Origin: Emticicia sp.
GTDB lineage: Bacteria > Bacteroidota > Bacteroidia > Cytophagales > Spirosomataceae
Direction of reading: 5' to 3'
Assembly: GCA_023254245.1 (NCBI GenBank)
Contig: JALQYE010000024.1
Coordinates: 1-34,473 of the forward strand
Length of the DNA stretch: 34,473 bases
In this document: positions 9,152 to 16,484 of the stretch, piece by piece
How the letters are laid out: each line of letters opens with the position of its first letter
How positions within the stretch are numbered: position 1 is the stretch's first letter
Notes under the pieces: model-generated
Database searches by the model: none
The model's input: only the letters and a program-made list of their open reading frames with translations
Told to the model about the DNA's origin: nothing
Position numbers and translations under genes: made by a program

Positions 9152-10330
9152 ATGTTGAATGAGCTTTTAACCCAAAAATTTAAAGACTATTTTGGGGAAA
9201 ACCCTACTTTATTAGTAAGAGCTCCTGGTCGAATTAATCTTATCGGCGAGCATACTGATTACAATAATGGATTTGTTCTCCCCGCTGCTATTGATAAAGC
9301 TATTTACTTCGCAATTTCTCCGAGAACAGATAAAAAATGTATCCTTTTAGCTTATGACCTCAATGATATTTATGAGTTTTCTCTTGATACTATCAGAAAA
9401 ACAGAAAAGAGTTGGGCTAATTTTTTAATCGGAGTTTTAGCAGAAATGCTTGAAAAAGGCAAGCAAATCAATACTGGCTTTAATATCGTATTTGGTGGAG
9501 ATGTACCACTCGGAGCGGGTCTATCTTCATCAGCAGCTGTAGAAAGTGGTATGGGATTCGCACTCAACAAATTATATAATTTGGAACTTACTAAGCTTGA
9601 ATTAGCCCTTATTGCTCAACAAGCTGAACATAAATATGCTGGTGTTAACTGCGGAATCATGGATATGTTTGCATCAATTCATGGCAAAGCAAATTCAGTT
9701 ATTAAACTTGATTGCCAAGACCTTAGCTTTGAATACTTCCCATTTGATTTTCCAGAATATTCGCTCGTTTTATGTAATACTGGGGTAAAACATAACCTCG
9801 GTGATAGCGAATACAATCAACGTCGAGCCGAATGTGAAGAGGGTATTCGCCGCCTTCAATCTGCGTTTCCACAGGTCGATAGCCTACGTGATGTAACAAT
9901 ACCTATGCTCCGTAGTCAGGCCGATAAATTATCGCCCGTTGTATATAATCGATGTAAATATGTTGTCGAAGAAATAGAGAGAGTAGATGTTGCGTGTAAA
10001 GCCCTCGAAAACGATGACTTAAAGACTTTTGGGCAAAAAATGTATGAAACCCACCAAGGTTTAAGTCAAGATTATGAAGTTAGTTGCCCAGAATTAGATT
10101 TTTTGGTTGAACAAACATTTAACTTCGATTCAGTTGTTGGAGCCCGAATGATGGGAGGTGGCTTTGGGGGCTGCACAATTAATTTAGTCAAGGCCGATGT
10201 TGTAGAGACCTTTATTGACAATATAACTTTAGCTTATAAGAAGACTTTTAATAGAGAACTTATTTCTTATAGGGTAAAAATCACTAATGGTGTTGAAGCA
10301 CTTCATAGTATACTTGAAAAAGTATCATAA
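9152..10330 (+). CDS. galK: Galactokinase
   Basis: GalK phosphorylates alpha-D-galactose at C1 with ATP, the entry step of the Leloir pathway, in the cytoplasm. The GHMP-kinase galactokinase signature GRINLIGEHTDYNNG lies at residues 26-40, with Arg27 as the expected catalytic arginine. The ATP-binding PLGAGLSSSAA is at 119-129. NCGIMDMFAS carries the catalytic Asp171. The third GHMP motif GGGFGGC is near residue 340. The 392-residue length is normal. No galT, galE or galM is nearby. Two LacI-type sites matching the susC operator stand upstream, which argues for joint regulation with SusCD. The stop lies only 9 bp from the convergent end of the fibre operon, with no terminator between them. 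Confidence 0.96.
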   Translation: MLNELLTQKFKDYFGENPTLLVRAPGRINLIGEHTDYNNGFVLPAAIDKAIYFAISPRTDKKCILLAYDLNDIYEFSLDTIRKTEKSWANFLIGVLAEMLEKGKQINTGFNIVFGGDVPLGAGLSSSAAVESGMGFALNKLYNLELTKLELALIAQQAEHKYAGVNCGIMDMFASIHGKANSVIKLDCQDLSFEYFPFDFPEYSLVLCNTGVKHNLGDSEYNQRRAECEEGIRRLQSAFPQVDSLRDVTIPMLRSQADKLSPVVYNRCKYVVEEIERVDVACKALENDDLKTFGQKMYETHQGLSQDYEVSCPELDFLVEQTFNFDSVVGARMMGGGFGGCTINLVKADVVETFIDNITLAYKKTFNRELISYRVKITNGVEALHSILEKVS

Positions 10331-10339
10331 ACTTTAACC

Positions 10340-10849
10340 TCATAATTCAACAATTGTGTAAGTAATTGTTGTACTATATGTCTTTGCTGGCAATATAACC
10401 GATATACCACTTAGCGAGTACTCTATCGGAATATTGCTAATGCTGGCATTACCTAATCCTAAACTTAGTATACTAACATTGATTGTAAAAAAAGCAGTTG
10501 ATATATTTGTAATAGTTTGTGCAGTTGTACCGCCACTGGCACTTAATAAGCCTAAAAAACTGGGAGTGCCAGTGCCAGTTCGACGGGCGGTAAGTACTAA
10601 GTTGTTATGCCAATTGGTGTTGGTTTTACTTACTGAAATCTGATAATTTTTTATCGAAAGCAGCGACCCCAATCCTCCAGCAGTTATAAGAGTTTGATTA
10701 GCAGCACTCGTCAATGCACTACTCGAATAATCGCTACCCGTAGTAGTAATAGCAGTAACGGTTGGAATCCAATTTCCACTAACAGAGATTGTCTGTCCTT
10801 TAACTATTAAGTTTAAAGATAACAAAAAAGTAAGTAATCTAATCTTCAT
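10340..10849 (-). CDS. Secreted fibre-subunit-like protein, third subunit gene (operon gene 5)
   Basis: I do not recognise an established family. The 169-residue protein has a Sec signal peptide (MKIRLLTFLLSLNLIVKGQ, cleavage near Gly-Gln). The mature part is rich in Ser, Thr, Ile and small residues, without cysteine, and is predicted to be nearly all beta strand. It ends in PAKTYSTTITYTIVEL. This last strand resembles the GTYxxxxTYT ends of the other two secreted proteins of the operon and the aGtYsdtv end of spore-coat-U/pilin-type subunits. The gene starts 3 bp after the stop of the preceding gene, so translation is probably coupled. Its position at the operon end, after the usher-like gene, suits a minor or tip subunit, which is inference. 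Confidence 0.5.
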   Translation of the reverse strand: MKIRLLTFLLSLNLIVKGQTISVSGNWIPTVTAITTTGSDYSSSALTSAANQTLITAGGLGSLLSIKNYQISVSKTNTNWHNNLVLTARRTGTGTPSFLGLLSASGGTTAQTITNISTAFFTINVSILSLGLGNASISNIPIEYSLSGISVILPAKTYSTTITYTIVEL

Positions 10850-10852
10850 CAG

Positions 10853-11392
10853 TTAGTTATCTATTAGGGTGTACGTAATTTGAACAACACTTGTTCCTCT
10901 TCTCAAAAGCCCATAATTTGAAACATTGATAGTATAGGTAAGTTTGAAGCCATTGCCAACGCCAACACCAGTATAAGCTCCTGTTATATTATCAAGTACA
11001 ATAGCTGATGCTCCGAGTTTTATTGGACTTGCTACATTCGCTACGATAGTACCCAAAGTACCTCCCCCTCCAACAGCAGTATTTAAGCCTAATTTTAGCT
11101 CTAATCCGTTGGGTACTGTACCAGCAGAAATACTGGCCTCTATTCTTCTACTCACACCACTCCCCACTGCTGAGGTAAAATTAAGCCATTTAGTTTCGTC
11201 TTTTGCAGTTGTTGAGAGAGGCAAACCAGCGGTCGAAGGGCTTCCTAAGCTGAGTGTGCTACTTCCACTTGAGGCAATGCTTATTCGAGCAACGCTACTC
11301 AAAGTTAAACTCACAGAAGCACTCCCCGAGGTCTGAGCTTGGCTTTTCAGGTAAATAAGCGTTGATAATGATATAAGCACGAATTTTCTCAT
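10853..11392 (-). CDS. Secreted fibre-subunit-like protein, paralog of the first subunit (operon gene 4)
   Basis: This 179-residue protein has a signal peptide (MRKFVLISLSTLIYLKSQAQ). It aligns by eye with the product of 15351-15938. Both begin the mature chain with a V-S-[IL] strand and share LDxITxxYTGxG, then LTYT, and end YGxLRxGTxxVxxTYTLxDN. The rest is Ser/Gly/Thr-rich beta sequence without cysteine. The ATG begins one base after the usher-like gene's stop, which implies tight translational coupling. The C-terminal strand pattern recalls WxL and spore-coat-U domains, though neither can be claimed from eye alone. Role: likely a minor or adaptor subunit of a surface fibre. Confidence 0.55.
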   Translation of the reverse strand: MRKFVLISLSTLIYLKSQAQTSGSASVSLTLSSVARISIASSGSSTLSLGSPSTAGLPLSTTAKDETKWLNFTSAVGSGVSRRIEASISAGTVPNGLELKLGLNTAVGGGGTLGTIVANVASPIKLGASAIVLDNITGAYTGVGVGNGFKLTYTINVSNYGLLRRGTSVVQITYTLIDN

Positions 11393-11393
11393 T

Positions 11394-14300
11394 CTATTCT
11401 AAATTTGAAGCAACGCTTTTGCTTAGATTATAGCCCTGTTTGATACTCGACGTGCTATTACCCTCAATACTTCCTGCCTTTGTTTTATAATATTGCACTA
11501 TTCTATTATGCAACTGAAACTTGGAAGATATATCTAACTTTAAAAACATCGCATCTTGCTTCAAGATTAATTTAATAGGTATCGAATCAAATAATTTTTG
11601 AGCTTGATTCGCTTTACTTTTCTTTGATATAGGGCCTGATACTTGCTTTTTTGAAGCAGTAGATAAAATAGATTTTGTTTTTTTATCATCTACATTATTT
11701 TTCTCTACCAGCTTAAAGGTTTTTGGTATAAATTCTATCTTACGTTCAACTGGGCGTACTGCAAATTCAGTTTTTCTCATTTTATCAACCACAATTTCTA
11801 TCGTTTGTTGGGCATTTATTACCGTAAATCTTTCTTGATTATGGGGTAACGTTGCCGAAATTTGCCAAGTTCCAGGCTTTATTTCTTTAAATGAGAACTG
11901 ATTATTTTCGTTTAACTGGCTCACAAAGCTTTCTTTATCATTAAAAAGCTTCACTAAAACAACTGGTTTTTCAGTATAATTGGTTCCTATTTTATCTCCA
12001 TCTTCAAAAAACACCTTTCCTTCTATTCCCCCTGTTTTTATCAATTCTATCTGAATATTGCTTGTACTATCCGATTTTAAATCGACTTCCAATGGCATTT
12101 TCACATTCGTAACTACACCAAATGGAGTAGTACTTTTATCAATTTCCAAATAATATTTATCAGGAGTTAATTTATTGAAGTAAAAATTCCCTTTAGCATC
12201 GGTTAACATTCGTTTTCCGCCTAACTGTACAACAATTCCTTTTTTACTGGTACTATTAGAAAGCCCTAAGATTTGTCCTTTTATATTGCTCAAATTTTTA
12301 TTTTTGGCAATAGGGGCATTGATTCTTAACGTATATTTCAGCGACATGTAAGTGGTTTTCTGAAAATTTGCTGTTAAGTTAGGAATAAAAGTTTGTCCCG
12401 CAGTCAGATTAAATGTATGATTCTTGAGCCTAATCCCCACCGATAAATCCACTAAACTTCTATTTTCGATAAGTTCATCAGGTGCATAATTGTTTCTATA
12501 CGAAAAATTCGCACTAAATTTTTCACCTACCAACATTCGCAATGAGCCACCATAAAAAAATAAATCTGTTAAAGTATTTTCTGTCGAAAACCTGCTTGTG
12601 CGTTGGTGCTCAGCCATTCCGCCAATCCACATCCACGGAAAAAGACGTACTTGTGGTTGTAACGAATTGGCTATTGATTGTCTCGGTACGGTCGCATCAT
12701 TTCGCTGCAAGAGATTTTGGGCGGTTCCGTATTTACCTTCATACCAAAGCATAAATTTGGGGGCGTTTAGGTTATACGCAATTCGGGCAAAATCTTGTTT
12801 AAAATAAAATTTTTTGGGTTCAAATCTATCTTCTCGTTCTTGTTCATTATAACTCAACATTAGATTACTGAACTTACGCAGTTGAAAGTTTGAAAATACC
12901 TGTATGCTTGAATTATAGGGCGAAGTATTAAAATTAATGGCATCTAAACTCGGGTTTATACGAGTAATATTATTGCCAATACCAATACTTATCTTTTTAG
13001 TAATTGCCACCGAAATATTATTGACCAACAAATAACTATTATTATAATAGCCATAGAAGTTTTTTCCAGCATAGATATAATCACTGTGTAGCTGAAATCT
13101 TTTTAGTTGTATCGAAATTCGATTAAAGAGGCCATAATCATATTGTTTTTCTACATTATTTCCTACAGCTTCGGTTTCCCAATTCAGTATTTTTCCTTGA
13201 AATTTAGTAGAAACACCCACTAAATCAGACCAAAATACCCTATTTTTTCTAACCATATATTTCGACATATAATCAATCGAAATTCTAAATTTAGAGCTGG
13301 GTTTCAGGAAAAAGCTACCTCCGAATGTTTCTTTTTGCTCATTAAAAAATCTGGGTTGGATATAAAATCCAGAAAAACCAAGTTTCTTGTATTCATTATC
13401 AATACGTACACCACGACCAAATCGACCAAATTCCATGAGATTATTAAACTGTAATGTGTAATCACCCAATTTGATTAAATTTTGATTTTTAAAATTATAA
13501 TTGAGCGAATAAACATCATAACTTCCTAAAATCGGTATATTAATATTGGTAGGTCCATGAGCCGTAAAATCTAAGAAATGCTTTGATTTCATATCCAGAA
13601 ATCCTCTTCCTTTTATATCAAACTGGATTCCAGAAGTACTTTGGTTGCCAATCATATAATTGGTAAACCATACACCAGCTTCAATAGGAAACCTTAAGTA
13701 AGGGTCTTTTTTCTTGATTTTAGTAGAATATACTGGTAACGAATTAATTATTTGTATTGGGACGAGCGAATCTTTCAAATAAGCTTTGATACCCACTGGT
13801 GTTTCCCATGAATTACTATCACTTTCTTTAATAACTTGTAAAGTTTTCACCTTGATAGATTCATTTGGGTTGATTTTTAACGAATCATTATTTAGCTCAA
13901 TTCTACCATCTATACTTTCAACCTTTATTTTTTCTTGACTATTGCCCAAATTATGTATCAAGTATTCTACTCTCAGAGTATCTCCTTCTTTAACATATTC
14001 AGGAATTAAAACTGGGGCTATTTCTATTCTTCTAATTCTGACAACGTCAATCAGTATTTTCTTTGAGATAATTGGCTCGTCTTTCTTTTTTACATAAACA
14101 TAAAGCGAAAAGCTTCCTGTTTTAGCAAATTTTGGAGTCATTACCGTATAAATGTATTTGAGTGTTTCTTCGTTGATTTGATTTTGTGGTTCTTTCTTGA
14201 AAAGTACTTGCCAATAAGCAGGCACGCCAACCGAAACAATGAGAGGGTCTTGTAATTTAGTAGCACTTTTTATTTCAAAAATAATGTTAAAATGTGCTCC

Positions 14301-14408
14301 AGGAGAAGCCGTTTGGGGCACATTAAGCATGTTTATCTTCAACTCCTCTTGCCCAAAGCAGTCAAAAGAAACTATTATAAAAAAAAATATATAGGTAATG
14401 AACTTCAC
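11394..14408 (-). CDS. Usher-like outer-membrane assembly protein (operon gene 3)
   Basis: This 1004-residue protein starts with GTG and a signal peptide ending FDCFGQ. Residues about 21-120 and 125-225 look like two Ig-like (CARDB/NEW3-type) domains, with phrases such as TLRVEYLIHNLGNSQEKIKVE. Residues about 240-710 form a long alternating beta region rich in Tyr, Phe and Asn, consistent with a 20-plus-strand outer-membrane barrel. Two carboxypeptidase-regulatory-like beta domains follow: about 712-775 (GIVVQLGGKRMLTDAKGNFYF) and 790-860 (GGIEGKVFFEDGD). The last 110 residues are Lys/Ser-rich. Periplasmic N-domains, a barrel and C-terminal beta domains are the architecture of pilus ushers. 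The neighbours, a chaperone-like protein and three small secreted beta proteins, support that reading. An ordinary barrel transporter is the alternative. Confidence 0.5.
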   Translation of the reverse strand: MKFITYIFFFIIVSFDCFGQEELKINMLNVPQTASPGAHFNIIFEIKSATKLQDPLIVSVGVPAYWQVLFKKEPQNQINEETLKYIYTVMTPKFAKTGSFSLYVYVKKKDEPIISKKILIDVVRIRRIEIAPVLIPEYVKEGDTLRVEYLIHNLGNSQEKIKVESIDGRIELNNDSLKINPNESIKVKTLQVIKESDSNSWETPVGIKAYLKDSLVPIQIINSLPVYSTKIKKKDPYLRFPIEAGVWFTNYMIGNQSTSGIQFDIKGRGFLDMKSKHFLDFTAHGPTNINIPILGSYDVYSLNYNFKNQNLIKLGDYTLQFNNLMEFGRFGRGVRIDNEYKKLGFSGFYIQPRFFNEQKETFGGSFFLKPSSKFRISIDYMSKYMVRKNRVFWSDLVGVSTKFQGKILNWETEAVGNNVEKQYDYGLFNRISIQLKRFQLHSDYIYAGKNFYGYYNNSYLLVNNISVAITKKISIGIGNNITRINPSLDAINFNTSPYNSSIQVFSNFQLRKFSNLMLSYNEQEREDRFEPKKFYFKQDFARIAYNLNAPKFMLWYEGKYGTAQNLLQRNDATVPRQSIANSLQPQVRLFPWMWIGGMAEHQRTSRFSTENTLTDLFFYGGSLRMLVGEKFSANFSYRNNYAPDELIENRSLVDLSVGIRLKNHTFNLTAGQTFIPNLTANFQKTTYMSLKYTLRINAPIAKNKNLSNIKGQILGLSNSTSKKGIVVQLGGKRMLTDAKGNFYFNKLTPDKYYLEIDKSTTPFGVVTNVKMPLEVDLKSDSTSNIQIELIKTGGIEGKVFFEDGDKIGTNYTEKPVVLVKLFNDKESFVSQLNENNQFSFKEIKPGTWQISATLPHNQERFTVINAQQTIEIVVDKMRKTEFAVRPVERKIEFIPKTFKLVEKNNVDDKKTKSILSTASKKQVSGPISKKSKANQAQKLFDSIPIKLILKQDAMFLKLDISSKFQLHNRIVQYYKTKAGSIEGNSTSSIKQGYNLSKSVASNLE

Positions 14409-14445
14409 AAAATTATTGGTCAGGTGGTTATTAGGTACTAATATT

Positions 14446-15237
14446 TTACTCTATCTCAATAGTAAGATTCGACCCAATTAGACCATTGCCGTTATCAGCC
14501 ACTAATACTCCATCATACTTACCTCTGGCTAAATCGCTTACTTCAATCTCAAAATTACTACATTTTTCGGGAAATACTCGGCGAGAACGGGCCTCTAAGG
14601 TCTTTATTTTTCGTCCCTTTTCATCATAAATTTCTAATTGGAGCTTCGTACGAACTGCAAACTGTCCTTCGTTTTTGAGTTGTACTTCAACTAATCGAGA
14701 TGAGATTTGAGTTTTTTTTAGGGTAATATCTTCAAAGTTCATTTTAGGATATTCAAAAGACCCTAAATCAACTAAAATCTGAACGGCATATCTTACCTTA
14801 GATGCTACATTGAGGCCATTTTTTTCATTGGTCGATATAGGGTCTCCAGGTTCAATCATTATCACAACCCAATATGTGCCTTTCTTATCCACTTGTCGTG
14901 GAATATTAATCGTATAAGATAAGTCGTATTGCTCTCCCCCTACCAATTTTTTTTCATCTATGCTTGTCTTAATCCAATTTTTTAGGCTTCGGTCGTGGGT
15001 TTCAGTACTTGAAAAAACTTCATTTTTGCCACAAGCAACTAACATATCTTGTTTATAAGCTACAAAACTTTCGGGTTTATCATTATCATTTTTCAGTGTT
15101 ATTTTCCCAGTAATGGTACTGCCATCAAAACCAGTATGCTGATGTGTGAGTCCATTTAGGACTACAATCGTTCCGAATGTTTGTGAAGACCAGAAAAAAA
15201 ACAAAACAAAATAGGTTGTAACATAATTTTTTCTCAT
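14446..15237 (-). CDS. Periplasmic chaperone-like two-domain beta protein (operon gene 2)
   Basis: The start at 15237 is preferred over an in-frame ATG eight codons upstream because MRKNYVTTYFVLFFFWSSQTFG then forms a proper signal peptide. The mature chain of about 240 residues looks like two Ig-like domains. The first holds TLKNDNDKPESFVAYKQDM, RSLKNWI (83-89) and GTYWVVIMIEP (120-130). The second holds VEVQLKNEGQFAVRTKLQLE and LARGKYDGVLVAD. An N-D-[NS] strand, an RSxxWI segment and a GTYW strand recall periplasmic chaperone or DUF916-like domains of surface-fibre loci. It lies 37 bp upstream of the usher-like gene. No membrane anchor is visible. Assignment as chaperone rests on fold impression and context. 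Confidence 0.5.
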   Translation of the reverse strand: MRKNYVTTYFVLFFFWSSQTFGTIVVLNGLTHQHTGFDGSTITGKITLKNDNDKPESFVAYKQDMLVACGKNEVFSSTETHDRSLKNWIKTSIDEKKLVGGEQYDLSYTINIPRQVDKKGTYWVVIMIEPGDPISTNEKNGLNVASKVRYAVQILVDLGSFEYPKMNFEDITLKKTQISSRLVEVQLKNEGQFAVRTKLQLEIYDEKGRKIKTLEARSRRVFPEKCSNFEIEVSDLARGKYDGVLVADNGNGLIGSNLTIEIE

Positions 15238-15277
15238 TGTAAGGATGGAATTTATTGGCACAAGTAATCTAATAAAG

Positions 15278-15312
15278 ATATGGCTTAGCTAAAATATATA
15301 ACTAAGCCATAT
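15278..15312 (-). promoter_or_regulatory. Perfect 11-bp hairpin between subunit and chaperone genes
   Basis: ATATGGCTTAG (15278-15288) pairs perfectly with CTAAGCCATAT (15302-15312) around a 13-nt loop. It lies 38 nt after the stop of the first subunit gene in the 113-bp gap before the chaperone-like start. Downstream on the minus strand there is only a broken T tract (CTTTATTA). It should act as a leaky terminator or as an RNA-stabilising or processing site, giving more subunit than assembly mRNA. Confidence 0.55.
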
Positions 15313-15350
15313 TAACTTAACATCTTTATGAATAATACTGAAATCGAATA

Positions 15351-15938
15351 TCAATTATCTGCTAATGTGTAAGTCACTGTAACTGTGTAAGTTCCTGCTC
15401 TCAGAGCACCATATTGAGCGGAACTGAGTGTAGCTGGTAATACATCCGAAGTATAAGTCAACAAGCTACCATCAGTAGCCCCAGTTCCCGTATAACAACT
15501 TGTAATACCATCTAATACCTTTACCGTTGCACCTGAGGCCAATGTTTTATCAGGAGCTAATACGACTTGAGCTCCAGTAGTTGTACCAACAACTCCCGAA
15601 CCCGAAGATGGAGTAGCTGCTGCTACCTTAAAATTTAAGCCATTAGTAAGTCCAGTACCTGAAGCTGTAACATAAATTTTTCTATCAGTTACAGCCGCAT
15701 CCATCACAGATGAATATTGTAAATATAAGTCTGAACCACTCGCAACCGCTCCCGTAATTGGATTACCAGCTACCACCGGAGCTGAATATGTTAATGTCTT
15801 AGTGTTAGCAGTTGTTGGGCTTATTCTAATCATTGTAACTCCTGGAATTACAATACTAACATCATGCGATGTAGTTTGGGCTAATGACTTGGTGCAGATT
15901 CCACTTAAAACTACAAATGCGATAATTATTTTTTTCAT
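15351..15938 (-). CDS. Secreted fibre-subunit-like protein, likely major subunit (operon gene 1)
   Basis: This 195-residue protein has a signal peptide MKKIIIAFVVLSGICTKSLAQ. The mature part is Ala/Thr/Gly/Ser/Val-rich with strict beta alternation: DVSIVIPGVTMIRISP, then LDGITSCYTGTGATDG, ending RAGTYTVTVTYTLADN. It is paralogous to the product of 10853-11392 (same LDxITxxYTGxG and YGxLRxGT...TYTLxDN). It contains one mature cysteine. First position in the operon, separation from the assembly genes by a hairpin, and subunit-like composition suggest the major structural subunit. The ending resembles WxL or spore-coat-U-type domains, which is not proof of homology. Upstream is a long 546-bp gap. 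Confidence 0.55.
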   Translation of the reverse strand: MKKIIIAFVVLSGICTKSLAQTTSHDVSIVIPGVTMIRISPTTANTKTLTYSAPVVAGNPITGAVASGSDLYLQYSSVMDAAVTDRKIYVTASGTGLTNGLNFKVAAATPSSGSGVVGTTTGAQVVLAPDKTLASGATVKVLDGITSCYTGTGATDGSLLTYTSDVLPATLSSAQYGALRAGTYTVTVTYTLADN

Positions 15939-16484
15939 TGATGTAAAATGGGTGTTTGAATTAAACTATAATGTAAACTATAAATACTACGTTAGACTCT
16001 TAAAAGACAGATTGTGTCATTCAAAGACATTTTAAATATTCAATTAACAGAATGAATTTTACACAGCAGATTATTAACTTCTGACTTACAATTTAGCAAG
16101 CCTGAAATTATTTTTTATTAAAAGGGATGTTTAACGGAGAGTCGAACTATTGTATTTAAACTTTTAGCCGTAAAAAAATACAGCAAAAAATGTACCAATC
16201 AACAAAAATAGTAATAAAACACAGCTTTTATATCAATTGTAGACAAAATAGTATAGCAAGACAAAGCATATTGTTGATAGCTATTATTACCTAAGTATTG
16301 CTCAAAAATCATACCATTTATAAAAATTACGCAAGATAAAAGTATTAAAAAATTGTATGCTGTTAATCCGATTAAAAGTAAATCATAAAAGTGCCACACG
16401 TCTGAAAAATAAATATTATTTTAGCTAAATGTTTGGTAACAAATATGAAAATAACACTCAATCCAGTAACAAGTACGGCAATTT
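15939..16484. other. Divergent intergenic region between the fibre operon and glpD
   Basis: These 546 bp contain no gene I can support. An open frame at 16199-16399 on the minus strand is AT-driven and hydrophobic and has no other support. A minus-strand TATTTTTG (16210-16203) matches the -7 consensus for the fibre operon but would leave a 265-nt leader. The word CCAGTAACAAGTAC (16463-16476), just before glpD, recurs exactly at 29117-29130 in the gap between the two S41 peptidase genes. Confidence 0.5.

Noticed and set aside
12542-12807. Two overlapping plus-strand frames inside the usher-like gene.
   Set aside because: They are antisense shadows of a long, well-supported coding frame, and their sequence shows no protein-like pattern.
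10340-15938. Type IX secretion cargo as the identity of the small secreted proteins.
   Set aside because: They lack a type IX C-terminal domain with its conserved motifs, are much shorter than usual cargo, and have their own chaperone/usher-like partners in the operon.
16199-16399. A 66-codon hydrophobic frame on the minus strand between the fibre operon and glpD.
   Set aside because: AT-driven composition, no start signal, no family likeness and no context; more likely a chance frame in AT-rich DNA.
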